NCBI GenBank assembly: GCA_033002965.1
Contig: JAURVB010000014.1
Span: forward strand, 52,727-116,726
DNA: 64,000 nucleotides
DNA from: Piper betle
Lineage: Eukaryota; Streptophyta; Magnoliopsida; Piperales; Piperaceae
Direction: 5' to 3'
In this document: positions 23,336 to 35,834 of the stretch, in pieces
How positions within the stretch are numbered: position 1 is the first letter of the stretch
How the letters are laid out: every line of letters starts with the position of its first letter
The notes under the pieces: generated by a model
What the model was told of the DNA's origin: nothing
The model's input: the letters and a program-made list of their open reading frames with translations, nothing else
The model's database searches: none
Position numbers and translations under genes: made by a program

Positions 23336-25321
23336 AAAGCTAACGCTATGTAACACCCCGTTTTAGTTTATTCATGAACCAACCCGCAAATGCTACTGGT
23401 GACCGAACCATTGTCTAATCTACTTGATTTGGTTAAGCCGACCTGAATCTACCCTGAGCGTCTCAAGATGATGATGTAAGCAATCAATGCATGGATGTGA
23501 TGCTTAGGTTCTAACATTGTGCAACATACATGCTATGATATGCAATCAATTGTAAAACAAACTAAACAAGCGAAAAGTTTATAGAAAATATATATTTTTA
23601 AAACAAAATAGAGAGAGTCTCCTCTAAAAGTGTAATAGGGACCACCCTATCAACAACAAGCAGTATATTTTATATCAATAAAAATATAAAACACAGTCAA
23701 AACACAACAATTCTTTATCATTCCAGTTATTATTACTTTCTTCATCTTTTGAGCTGAGTCTAGACTCCGTTACTCAACTTGTTTATTTCTATCCACAGTT
23801 TCATTCCCATGCAAAACATTTATTCATTCACAGAGTGGCATTTAAAATTGATCATTCAAACAGTTCAACACTCGTCATCATCAATTAAGCATGGCAAGTA
23901 CATTTGTACGCAATTTTAGCGCTCCTCCACTACAGTCTTGATAGCTCTCATTCCTCGCAATTCTCACCTACATAGATAATAAAAAGCAGTCAGTGTTGAG
24001 CATTACTGGTCTAGAAATAACTAATAACAAACTGACACAGGAGAGCTGACTTTCCTGTTAAATGAAAACATCATTACTTTTCCTCATATAATCTCTCATA
24101 AGGGCAATAACTAGGAGTCGTCGACTAGTCATGACAGCATCACCTTTCTATCTCATCTCATTCATTGGCTACTTTAAACTATCCCTTGCACAGGAAAATC
24201 ATTCTCTATTCTTTCTGGCCTCTACATCCTTTGTATCACACTTGGCCATAAGTACAAAGTCCGAGTACTCTCAATCATGCGCCTTCAGTACCCTTTAAAA
24301 CCACAAGTATAGACATGCACTGCATAGCAAGACCCATAAACCACCACACTTCTATGGGTTTGAGGAACTTAAAGGTTGAGTTATCAGGATCCCTCGAGAT
24401 TGGAACGGATGCTCACTAATTCTAGAGCCCGTTTTGACGAACACACGCCCTATCTCAAGACGCGGTCATCAGTTTTCCCTCGTCACACATCTCATTGAAA
24501 ACTTTAAAAACTACATGTACATAGGCCTGGGTAGGGATTTCAATATAATAGGTTGGAAGGCATTGTGATCTCGATCTGAGTTTTCGAAAACAAACTCGAG
24601 GGATCTCATTGTCGAGTGTTATTAATCCAGAAATCTCATCTAACTAGATGGCCTGTGGAGAGTGGGATACAATAAATCCACCAATCAACACGTACGCTTA
24701 TCTGTTAATACAAAACACAACAGAGTATAGAAGTCAAACTAGAAGTCATCCAATTCGTGACGCATGGCGATATTACTCTACCCCTCTATAAATGGAGGCT
24801 CGATAAGTGTCTTCGAGTCCTAAATAGACCTGATGGATGCTCCAATCATGTCCACGCGCTTAGGTGGTGAGCTCCCACTTTGTACCTATGCATCAAAGTA
24901 AACTCTACCGCCTTCTTATGATGCATTTACGCATCCTATAGAACACACATATCAAGACACACTCACATCAATCATTAATCAATCCATATAAGATTTCCTA
25001 TGTTACGTTGCATTAAATTACGATACTTATTTAATTTACCTAATTAGTTCCTTAGTATTCATTTTAATACAATTCAATCAAGCAATTCCTACTTTTATTA
25101 CAATAAAATAATTAACACATCAATTCATCAATCCTAGCATGTTGTGCTAATAATTATCACCTTTAAGAATTAATTTGGAATTAGTTATACATATCATCAT
25201 TGGCAATCGATGATGGTTAGGGTTTTATCGCGCGGCTCGAGACTCGAATTCGACATTCGGCGGGGTCCGAAGTTGAATTGGGTTCGAATGGATGAATTTG
25301 GCGGAAGATCTAGTGAATTTC
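23336..25321 (-). mobile_element. Gypsy LTR, truncated at its right side
   Basis: Preceded by a scrap of another LTR (AAAAGCTAACGCTATG), then TGTAACACCCCG. It matches the 59667 LTR through the CAATCGATGATGG segment and breaks off after GTGAATTTCAGC. Confidence 0.65.
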
Positions 25322-26440
25322 AGCTAAGATGGCATGTTGCAAAAATATTGCTTACTATGGTAAATATGGAACAATAAGATCTGGTGAATTTCAGCTAAGA
25401 TTAGGAGAGATTGTACGTGTAACATGCTAAACCATAAAGATAATTTTTGTACGTGGGTAGGACGTCTAGTGGTTTGGGAGCACCTGTCCGTAATTATTCT
25501 TAAAGTTCAAATGTTGGATATTTGAAAACCTTTTCTGGTATGATTTATGGTTGGGAAGATTTAGCACATTCAAAAGAGCAAAAAATTGAAATACGTACAG
25601 ACGCGTTTCATGATTTTCATGTCATTTTATCTATAGAATTTGTTCTACTTTGTGGATCATATATTTATGTGGTGTATACTCGAGAAGTATGTTTTTTATG
25701 ATCTAAAATGTTCATGCTTTTTCATAAGTGTTTCCTTTCAATGTTTTGCCATTTTTTCTTCCTCAAATGCTAATAGTGGTTGTTTAAAGTGCACTAGAAT
25801 AGTTTAATGATTTTTTTTGCTCATAGAGATACCAAACAGTAAAGCTTGACCCTCTTTGAATGGCATTCCTACAGAAGTTCTTTCTTAGAGATTTTCAAGC
25901 TGAAAATTTACTAGCAAAATTGTGCTACTTGCTAGTATCCTTAGACTTTTGGTTCGGTGAACTCATTGGTTAGGTCTACAACATGACTTAAGATGGCATG
26001 ATGAAAAAATATTGCTTACTATTGCGCATTTGTACGATTAAAGATGGATGGGTATTTTCAGTTTGCGACAGCTTTGCGTAGGTGCAAGTTGACACGGGAC
26101 TATGAGTTTATTTACCTTGTGATACAGTAAGAGGTTACATTTGGATTTAAGAGGATTTTTGGTATATAGCATGTAACTTCTCAAATTTTGACCCGCATTC
26201 TAGCTGCATTTATGGCAGGCCATTGAATTTGGTGTGGATGGGAGGTTGTTTGTTTAAAATTTCTTGCTGGCTCAGCAAATCGGGGGGGGTGGTTTGTTGA
26301 TGTTAAGAGTCAAGTCTGGAGCAGTTATCTGAGAGAGATCTTAATTTTGCAATGGTTGTTTCAAAACATTGTCCACAAGAGTAGCAGTTGCAACAGTTTT
26401 TTCTGCAGTTTTCTATTTGCAGCACTAGCTCTGTGTTCCA
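25322..26440. other. Unidentified insertion, about 1.1 kb
   Basis: Unlike anything else in the window and without a usable frame. It carries an imperfect direct repeat (AAGATGGCATGTTGCAAAAA at about 25326 and a near copy at about 25990), and the LTR scrap GTGAATTTCAGCTAAGAT occurs twice at its left edge (25312 and 25383). It could be a captured host segment or a decayed element. Confidence 0.45.
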
Positions 26441-27845
26441 AGTCTTTTTTTGTCCGCGATGAGGTGAATTAATTTGAATTTATCTTGTATTTGTCATTGC
26501 ATAATTTTAAAGAGCTAGCTTCGTGACATGATCTCGTTAAGGTGGTGACATTGTTGCTGCTATACAAAGCCTAACATCAATAATTAATGTTTTAAGTCAA
26601 GTTTAATAATTCGTAGTTCAGGTTATATTTTTTAACTCGTAAAAACCAAATGGGTGAAATTCGAGAGAACTTTGATTAACTAATAATTGTATTGGACATT
26701 ATTAAATTTTGTACTTTAACATGGATTAATTGGGTCTACCGAATCAAGATTTTTTTAAAAAATGGTTGATTAGTGTTAATATCTTAGGAAAAATTGGGAT
26801 GCATAATGTTAGGCAACCAGCGGAGTACATTCCTGGACGCTTACCAGACGGGTACGTGCTTGTGATCCAGACTCTACTTAAGTACAATTAAAACAATAAT
26901 TTCTTGATTTTGACTCTTTAGCAATCAGACTATGAAATTTGGACTCTTAAAACGTTTAAACATATTAAAAAATTATATAACTATTTTTGCAAATTAATTA
27001 ATATTTCCTAATATAAAAGGGGCATAATATAGTTAATTATAATCATTACTTTATATACAATTCTTCGTTTTATGTAAGAATTGAAAGCAATTTAATAACT
27101 GCATAAAGACCAATTGCCCCCTGAGCGTGAGAGTCTAAAACTAAAGGAAAAAATGCTTTGGAAAAAACTCATGGAAAAGTTATGAAGGTTAGAAACTTAA
27201 CATTTTGATATATTAAGAAATAATGAAATGGTATCTTTTGCCATCAACTCCCCATATAGAATTTTATTGTAAATTTCTCAGAATTTAATTAGAATATAAT
27301 GTGCGTGACTCCGAACTAGTTTTGAGTTGATTCATATAATAATTCAATTATCCAAATGGTGTGCAAACAAGTATATATATTAATTAGTGTTTTTTATTTC
27401 CTTCAAAATGTGAGGCCACTTAATCAAGTTTGATAAATTATAGTTTATATAATGTGCAACCATCATTTTCTTAATTTTAAATATTGTACCGATTAGCATA
27501 CAAAATTTATATTATGTATATACATGTTTAGTTCAAGCATGTTGAACATAGTTTAACCAAAATTTAAAATTATATATAAATATTTTATTAAATATTAAAA
27601 ATGTATTTAATTTATCATCCATATTTAATTAAATATACGGATTAAAACACAATAATTTTCTACAAAATATTAGATTTTATGACATTTAAGATTAAGAAAC
27701 CTGGTACAAATAAAAATACTCTGAACTACATTGGATACGAAGATGGTACATGGTATGCCAAATATAATCAGGTCGTACGATACAATATTTAAATTTATGC
27801 AAATTTGATTTATTTGCGGAGATTTTTAATAGGAACACACGTTGG
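26441..27845. repeat. HMA-unit 3' flank, copy 4
   Basis: Flank of the intact HMA gene. Starts at TCCAAGTCTTTTTTTGTCCG. It lacks the gene-proximal GACTATGGTGGACC stretch found in other copies. Confidence 0.8.
27809..27814 (-). promoter_or_regulatory. Candidate poly(A) signal of the intact HIPP gene
   Basis: AATAAA on the minus strand, about 36 bp after the stop codon. Confidence 0.4.
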
Positions 27846-27849
27846 TAAA

Positions 27850-29219
27850 TTACATAATTGAGCAAATGCTTGGGTTGGTATCATAGACGGTACCGCAGGC
27901 AACAAGTGATGGGCATGAATGGCAGGGTGGAGGACAGTAGTAGTAGGGGCAAGGCACCTTTTTCTCATCTTTATCTTTTTCATCCTTCTTCTTATCGTCC
28001 TTTTTATCATCCTCCTTCACCTCGGTAACACTCACCAATTCTGTGTAGCCAACCTTCTTCCGCAGCTGCTCGACCAAGCAGACCGAGTCCACTGATATCC
28101 CAACCACCGTTATCAGTTCATTGTCCTTCCCTTCATTTGCCACACTAATCACACCTAATTCCATGCATCACAAATTCATTTGGCTGCAAGTCAGCTATAT
28201 TCATATATATATTATTGGTAAAGACTTTACCTTGCCAAGAAAAACAAGAATAAACGAGAATGAAGAAAATGACCCATCTAATATTTTATTTTAATCCACT
28301 GGCTAATTCACGTATATATAAAAATCAGAATCACTACAAAATAATTCTATTTTTCCTTGCAGACTATTCTTAAGGTTATCATGCACCATACTATACTGTC
28401 AATAATCTTAAAAGTTGTTGAAAAATATCTCCAAAATGCATATGCTCATGACAATATAATTCATAAATTTTATTGGTGTGGATATTTATACATCTGAGAC
28501 TTTTTTATAATTTTAAAAATTATTTTATAGATTTTACTAAATATCCTCTACAGTAGTACAGTGAACACTAATTTTGACTATGTTCCACGGACGGACAGAC
28601 TCATATCAAACCAATTATTTTATTAAATTCAAAATATCATTAGATACGTAGATTCACCATTCGGCTCTAATATAAGCTCAAAGTAATTGGGGGAAAAAAA
28701 GCATTTAGATGTATGTACTTTACTATAAGACTTGGTTTTATTGCATGATGGGCTTGGTGCCTAATGGCTTCTGCCTCATATCGTCTGACCTCATTCGCTT
28801 AGTGTATAAAATAAAACCATCATTTGATGCATTATCAGGTTTGCTAAATACCTAGGAGAATAATTCTTCTGATCGCATGGTCAATTTTAATTTAATTTTT
28901 GGAATGGGTCAGCTCTTTTTATTTTTCTTTTTTTATAAAAAAATTGCTACATTTTAATCCAATAATTGATTAAGTCAAACATTATTTATTTTATACAAGT
29001 TAGCCGGTCGTATTCCTTAAAGGTAGGATACTTAATATAATATTTAAAATTCCTGATCAGATAAGCAGTACTAGAGATTAACTTTTCCTAAGCTAAATAT
29101 AATTAAACTAATTACATACAATACTTTTTTTGAAGCTGTACATATATGTGTGTGTATATATATATATACACACACATATATATACAGCTTCAAAAAAAGT
29201 ATTGTATGTAATTAGTTTA

Positions 29220-29287
<68 letters not shown>

Positions 29288-30094
29288 TCAGGTAAACTTT
29301 GTATAAAAATATGAGAACGGCTAATTACTTTACTGACCCACATGCATATCTTTCAACAGAAGTGATGATGATCAAGTAATTTGCCAACTACTAAGAGAGA
29401 CTAAATCAGATGAAAAATATGATTTCTTAACAAGTTGCTTAATAAAAGACTATAGACATAATTATTTCTAACCTCATTGTTTGGCTCTGATAAATCCTTT
29501 ATTATATATGGAGCGTCGATCGACGGTTGATGATTTAATATGTTATGCAGACACCTTGCATGAGACAATATATTTAAAGTTTTATTTTAAATTTTTTTAA
29601 TGTAAAAGTTTTCTATTCGATTTTACTTTGGATCCGACCATCTGAAAATGCTAAGATAATAGCTTATAATTTAATTAAGAGGGCATGTTTGATTACAAGG
29701 GATGTCCGCGAAAACAAATTATTAAAATTATTTGTTCTAGTATAAGATCCTTTATTGGTTTTATGGTTCTTCTGGATGTGCAATGCTGATTATAAAAGGT
29801 TATTGTTTGCAACTGTTATGCATGTAATTTTGTGATTTGAGAAACTTATCTCTACTCAAACCAAGAGTTGAGATGTATCAATGCCAGATTAATAACATTT
29901 TCACCATATGCGCGTATTGATGACCAATATTAATGCATGACGAAACCATTGCGACGTTGCAGAATATCTGCTTATACATAGCACAATCCTTCGACACACA
30001 ATCGTATTCTGAACACAAAAGTTAGATGAACTAACTCCAGTGGCAGATTACATTTGAGTTTATGCTATAGACATAGATAGATAGATAGATAGAT

Positions 30095-30135
<41 letters not shown>

Positions 30136-30413
30136 CAACAAGCAAAGAACACTTCATTGATGTGGAGGTTACATACCGGAAGTTCCAGCAGCAATCTGCA
30201 AAGCCTTTTTCCGGCACTTTTCGCAGTTCATCTGAACCTTCATCACACTCTTTTTCTGCCCAATACAAAAATAGAGATGCGTGGTAATCTAAAATTAATA
30301 ATACCAACCATTCTATTAATGCAATTACTTGAGACCCATAAAAACTAGTTCAAATAAGTGCAACGATATAACCAATTATACGCATCTAACAATGGACAAA
30401 TTACCTTCGTCAT
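27850..30413 (-). CDS. Heavy metal-associated isoprenylated plant protein (HIPP-type), intact copy
   Basis: Three exons, 30405-30413, 30177-30255 and 27850-28154, encode 130 residues. All introns are GT-AG (149 bp and 2022 bp). Residues 1-76 are a complete HMA domain: strand KKSVMKVQM, metal loop NCEKC, helix CRKKALQIAAG, then VISVANEGKD, the second helix LVEQLRKKVG and last strand TELVSV. A charged linker (DDKKDDKKKDEKDKDEKK) follows, then a Cys/Pro/Tyr-rich stretch (VPCPYYYCPPPCHSCP), and the protein ends CSIM, a CaaX box whose Met favours farnesylation. HIPPs bind metals and act at membranes or in nuclei; some affect disease susceptibility. This is the only copy in the cluster without the TAG stop after the HMA domain. 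Expression is not known, and intron 2 carries an insertion with a long palindrome. Confidence 0.85.
29099..29224. repeat. 126-bp near-perfect palindrome
   Basis: Two 63-bp arms meet at 29161/29162 with no spacer; I find one mismatch. Arm landmarks are TTAAACTAATTACATACAAT and TTTTTTTGAAGCTGTA, ending in a TG/TA-rich centre. A transcript of the host gene would fold into a long hairpin. Confidence 0.9.
29221..29285. repeat. (TTA)n then (TA)n microsatellite
   Basis: Compound microsatellite directly beside the palindrome. Confidence 0.9.
30073..30130. repeat. (GATA)n-(TA)n microsatellite in intron 2 (empty site)
   Basis: Uninterrupted tract at the position where the paralogue at 8726-14424 holds two fold-back elements. 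Confidence 0.85.
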
Positions 30414-30563
30414 ACTCTGTTCTAGCAGCCCAGATCAAAACTTGACCTCCAATGCTTCTCCCAGCAGGTGGAGAGGAAGAAGCTCTTTCTAGTCTACACA
30501 GATTAAATTAAAATGAAGAGAAAAGAAAAGATTGTTTCCTTAACGTGCACTTGGGCAATCAAA

Positions 30564-30569
30564 CTTATA
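30564..30569 (-). promoter_or_regulatory. Candidate TATA box of the intact HIPP gene
   Basis: TATAAG on the minus strand about 150 bp before the start codon, conserved in the duplicated promoters. Confidence 0.35.
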
Positions 30570-31080
30570 TTAGACCGGAGAGGACGTGGAATTCAGGTTT
30601 TTATTCTTTAATTTGAACTCATGGAATCAAATGTCAAATGTGTTTACTTTGACCCGGCAAAACAACTGTCCTGTTTCTTTGGTTTATAGATTATATGTGG
30701 TTGGTTTATTTAATGGCCGCGAATTTGCACAAATTCGCTATAGCAGCCACCTACTTACTCCATATCTCCACAATTAACTATTTCAACATATAATTTTATA
30801 ATTAGAGCCTTCATACTCCACTAATTGTAGAGATTTTGGACCAATTAAATAATTGCTACAGCCAGTTTTCTGTAGCAATTGCTACAGCAAAGCCATAGCC
30901 ATGTTACTACAGCAAATTTATAGCCCTATTTAATATATATATATAATTCACCCCGCCATCCAAATTTTAGTTTATCACATGACCATGTATTTCCGCGGTA
31001 TGTGATGTTACAAACTTACGTTAACACAATCACATGAACTTCTTCGTGGACTAACGCACTGCCCTTTTATATATCTTTCT

Positions 31081-32287
31081 CAACACATTAGAAAAATGTT
31101 CAGCATGATTAGAAAATAAGAGTTAATATAATGTCGAACATGCCATCAGGAAAAGTTGGCATCCGACACATGAAGGAATTGGTCACACGCATGTGACCCA
31201 AGAGTTGTGTAACTATTAACCTTAATTAGTATATACGTTATGATCGTTTATAAAACCATATATAAAAATAATTGAGGACTGTGACTTAGTAGAACTAATT
31301 AGTCAATTTGTATAGTTGAGGAGGATTTAAGTCAATTATATATACCAACCGACGCAAAAATAAAAAATAAAAATCAACTAAGCATCTGATATTTTTAAGG
31401 TAAGTCAACTGTTAGTAATATTTTGATTGGTACTAATTTACATAGATTTATGCATCATATATTTATATTATAATTATAATGATGAGAAGTTAGAAAGTTA
31501 GAACAGCTATAATGTCAACTAAATATCGTGGCTAGAAGATTAATGGTATCTTTCAAGTTTCAACAATATTTCTCAAAAGTCTTCACTTCACCAATTAATT
31601 AATGATCATGTTTGCTCATGGATTCCCAATATCAGCAGTCTTAGATGGCTGTTAATTATTAAGTACGCAACCTTAGGGTCCACGAAAAACCAACAAAATG
31701 AAAAGTACATTCTTAAGTAAGAAAAAGAAAAGAAATTGATTTTTTGATAATTTTTTAGTGTTCGGTCACCTGGTAAGAAAAAAATCCATCCATTAGCATA
31801 ATTGGGCGGCTCTTGACTCTCTCTTTTTCTTATATGATTTGTTTGGAAAGAGTTAATTTGTGAAAATCTTTCCTTGGGGGATCATACGATTGACCTGTTT
31901 TCTTTCAATCCAATCCAAACACTGAAAAGATTAAAAAAAATCTCATTTAATTTTTTTTAAAAAAATTTCTCAAACGAAACAGATTCTTAAAGAAATGAAA
32001 ACATCCTTTAAAACGTAAAAAAAAATTAAATGCCCATAGGCCTTCTTAAGGTATGCTGAATTCATGGGCCTATAGGCCTCCAACCAAATTGGCAACCTTC
32101 TAATTTAGGCTACCTTAAAACCAATGAAATTACTTTGACTTTATTAAAAAAATGTTTATTATAACTATTTTAATTAAAAATAGGCTTAATTTTAATAAAT
32201 TTTGTAATTTTTTAAGAAAGGAAAATTATGAAGATAAAGGATATGACGAAAAAGAATTAGGCTAATATATTATAACATTTTGTCCTG
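31081..32287. other. Intergenic, no gene seen
   Basis: AT-rich sequence with no supported frame. The right end has a splice-acceptor-like TGTTGCAG just before the transposase relic, so part may be an intron of that relic. Confidence 0.45.
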
Positions 32288-33380
32288 TTGCAGAAGATGA
32301 GTTGAAACTGAATGTTGGAATGCAATTTGATTATTTGTACGATGCACTCAACTTCTACAGTCATTTTTAAAAAATGGTCAGATTTGGTGAACGTAAACAT
32401 AATACAAATTATCATAGGAGAACAAAAGAATTTTGGTCTCAAGTATTTGTATATTCTAAAGAAGGGCATTCAAAAGAAGATGGGTGTAAAATACAAATTG
32501 GATATGAAGATGATAACAATAATGATGGTATGAGTACGGGCAAACAAAAAAGAGAAATACCCCAAAAAGGAAAAAAAGAACTCATCCTATAATTAGAGAA
32601 GATTGTCAAGTACGCATCAACGTAACTAAAAATAAAGAAGGCGCATGGAAAGTCATGCATTTTGAAGAAGGACATAGTCATGTACTCCTTACACCATCAA
32701 AAACTCAATTTCTCAGGTCACATAGGCATGTTACACGTGTGTACCGAAATTTAATTAACACATTTGGAGAGGCTAACATAAAAACTTCTCAACTAATGTC
32801 TGTGCTAAAAATTGAAGCAGGTGGGGCTAAAAATATTAGTTGTACAGAAAAAGATATTAGAAATGTCCAGACAAAAAATAAAGAAGAGATAAAGGAAATT
32901 GATCCCAATTACTAATGAAACATTTCGAGGAAATGAAAGAGATGAATGACTTCTCTTTTTATTGCTATGAAGTTGATGAGGAGGGTAGATTGAAGCATTG
33001 TTTTTTGGCGGATGGAATTGCAAGAAAAAATTATCAATTTTTCTCAGATGTGATGATTTTTTATGCAACATATGATAAAAATAAATATCCACTTATTTTT
33101 GCACTATTCATCGAAGTAAACCATCAAGGCAAACAATTACATTTGGATGTGTGTTTTTTTAAATGAGAAGACTGAGTCGTTTGTGCGGCTTTTTAAAACA
33201 TTTTTGAAATGCATGGATAGAAGGCATCCCGAGGCAATTGTCATTGATCAAGATACTGAAATGGATAAAGCAATTAAATTGATAGTTTCTTCAACATATC
33301 ATCATCTTTATATTTGGCATATCCTTAAGAAGGAAAGTGAAAAATTACATATAAAAAGAAAGCGTCCCCCTTGTAATAAC
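32288..33380 (+). pseudogene. FAR1/FHY3-like (MULE-derived) transposase, N-terminal and core part
   Basis: Broken plus-strand frames follow the FAR1 family order. A FAR1 DNA-binding start (NVGMQFDYLYDALNFY) contains in-frame stops. A middle part follows (32655-32915: HVLLTPSKTQFLRSHRHV, INTFGEANIKTSQLMSVL, AGGAKNISCTEKDIRN). Then comes the MULE transposase core (32915-33383: YCYEVDEEGRLKHCFLADG, IDQDTEMDKAI, IWHILKK). The frame changes at least three times. The segment that normally carries the first catalytic Asp reads VMIFYATYDKN, with Tyr in its place. The sequence breaks at 33380 against a gypsy LTR and resumes at about 35570. Clearly dead. A domesticated FAR1-type gene or a MULE transposase are both possible ancestors. 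Confidence 0.75.
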
Positions 33381-35565
33381 TAATATCAATCTGACACAGG
33401 AGAGCAAACTCTCTTGTTGAATGAAAACCATATACTTCCTCAAGAACTCTCATCAGGGCACATATGGGAGCCGTCGCCCTCGGGTCAACAGCGTCCCCCT
33501 TTCTTTCTCATTTTCATACCTTGGCCATTTCTCTATCGCTTCTCGCATCAAATCTCATTCCTTTTCGCCCTCTACACCTTCTATATTACTCCTGGCCTTG
33601 AGCACGAAGGCCAAGCACTCTCAGGCAGTCACCTTTAGTACCCTTTGAACCACAAGTCTAGACATGCGCTACATTGCAGTACCCGTAAACCTCCACACTT
33701 CTCCGGGTTTGAGGAACTCAAAGGTGGAGTTGTCCAGATCCTTCGGGAACGAAGTGGGTTCTCCCCAACTCCAGAGCCTGCTCTTCTGAGCACACGTCCT
33801 ATCTGAAGGTCTGGCTGTCAGTAACCCTTATTCCATCTCTCACTGAAAATGCGAAAACTATACATATATAGGCTTGGGTTGGGATTTATACAATAGGCCC
33901 AAAGGCAACTTGTAGTGGATCTTAATTTCAAAAACTGACTCGAGGGATCTTATCCTCGAGGGTTATTAATCCAAAAAAAATTGTTGGCTAAATGGCCCGA
34001 GTCAAGTGGGATCCAATAAAACGCCACTTGACTCGTCCTGTACATGATAAATCAAATACATAATAGAATAGCGTAAAACAAAGAACGAGTCCTCAACGTA
34101 CCTGGTAGAAGCTCCAAGCGTGTCCTTGTGCCTAGGCAGCGAGCTCCTACTACGTACATACACATCAAAACTAAATACTATCGCCCGCTCATGATGAAGT
34201 CATACATCCTATATCATGCATACATCCATCACGCATCAATCAACACACATCAACCTATATCCTAGCAAGTCTATTTAGGCTAATTTGCATTAGATCATGA
34301 TCATTACATAGTTACCATAATTAGTTTTTTAACTTCCATTTTTAACACCACTCAATCAAACAAATTTCATATTTTATCCTTAATCAAATCTACATTTATA
34401 TATATCATTACAACACATAATTCACCAATCCTAACATGCAATTCTAATAATCAGTATTTTTAAATAATTAAATTAGAATAAATTATACCTCACATGATCC
34501 GTGACTCGAATTCGGCACCCTATGGCGTCTAAAATTTGATAGGGTTCGATCGGAGGGATTCGGCGGAAGATCAGGTGATTTCCAACGAATTTCGGTGAAT
34601 CCGGTTTTCCGACTACTTCCGACGGTTTTCTGGTGACAGTCCCGATGGTTTTCTGGCGACTGTTCTGGCGGGGCAATCGGGGTAAGGGTTAGCACCGGCT
34701 TGGTGAGCTCGTCCCAATTGTGGTGACAGCAAGGACGGCCGCGGCAGCGATGACTGCCGGCAGCGGCGTCGAGTTCGGTCGGGGCGATCGGTCGTTCCGA
34801 TCAGGCCCACGGCCGGCTTTGACGGTGGCGCTAGGTAATGGGGAAACGTCGAGGAGGTCAAGGTGGTGGTCGTCTGGGTCACGGCAGCAGCAGAGCGGCC
34901 TGGACGGCGGCGAATCGACAAGGAGAGCATCGCGGCTTGTGGGGTGATTCCGGCATTGTGGGGGCGAGACGGTGGCTGGGATTGGTCATGGCAGGGCAGC
35001 TTTGATCGGCTATAGTGCGACGTCGGCGACGGCGGCGATGACGGCGGCAATCTCAAGGGCAGCAGCGGCTAGGGTTTTGGAAGGGGGAAGGTGGCAGGAG
35101 GGAGAAAAACATCCCTAGTGGCAAACTCGTAAATAAGTATTGACTTGATTCCTACTCGAGTCAAAATAATAACTAGTTTGTAATAAATCCTAAAAAAATT
35201 AGATAAATATGAAAAAATCCCATAAAATAAAACAAATACAACATCATCCAAATGACATACTCTATAACTAATAACCAACCCGAATATGATCTAACGCGTC
35301 CTAGTGCGTTATTCGGCCTAAAACTATTTGTCCGATCAATTACATAAAAGAAAAATACTGCATACTTTCATATATTCTGATAACTCATTTCTCACTATCT
35401 TTTCGATTTATCATTATATATTCAGGTATACCTGACTCTCATCGCTCATAACTCATGGCTTGCCTCGAGTCAGCACGTGGTTTATGAAACTGACTCAACT
35501 CGAACCAACGGTTGAACCGATTGGTTCGGTAACGTAAAACTCTTACTTGAGTCATGGGTTTTATA
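33366..35565 (-). mobile_element. Gypsy LTR inside the FAR1-like relic
   Basis: Sequence from about GACACAGGAGAGCAAACTC to the LTR end GGGTTTTATA near 35565, matching the LTRs at 19981 and 59667. The start of the LTR is missing. It includes a GC-rich segment (34480-35100) whose long frames are not genes, and a TTGACTTGA...CTCGAGTCAA motif near 35145. Confidence 0.65.
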
Positions 35566-35569
35566 TTTG

Positions 35570-35830
35570 CACTTGAAAAATATTTTATAAGTTTTAAGAA
35601 GAACTACAATATAGTTTGGTTTGTTGCTTATCTCATAAGAAATTAGATGGGGAGGATGTTGAACAGTATGATGTAACATGTTGTAAAAATAATAAAGAGT
35701 TGGTTGCACGTGTTATTTACTTAACAGTAGATGCACATATAGTTGTCAACTTTTAGAAAGTGAAGGTATTCCATGTAGGCATTTGATGTATATACTGAGA
35801 TTGAATGAGGATGATATAACTTCGTGAGGG
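35570..35830 (+). pseudogene. FAR1/FHY3-like relic, SWIM zinc-finger part
   Basis: After the LTR the FAR1-type sequence resumes. The reading CQLLESEGIPCRHLMYIL near 35740-35800 is a SWIM-type zinc finger (C..CxH). Upstream pieces such as EELQYSLVC fit the linker before SWIM. The part between the core and this linker is missing, so the LTR junction also removed coding sequence. Confidence 0.7.
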
Positions 35831-35834
35831 GGTT

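Larger units (their letters stand above)
28383..29368. other. Insertion in intron 2 of the intact HIPP gene
   Basis: About 1 kb is present here but absent from intron 2 of the copies at 3402-4410 and 8842 onward. Homology resumes at ATCAAGTAA. It contains the palindrome at 29099-29224, then (TTA)n and (TA)n. No frame was recognised. Confidence 0.6.

Noticed and set aside
27850..30413. HMA domain integrated in an NLR immune receptor
   Set aside because: The gene has its own start, splice sites, CaaX end and poly(A) signal, and no NB-ARC or LRR sequence is nearby.
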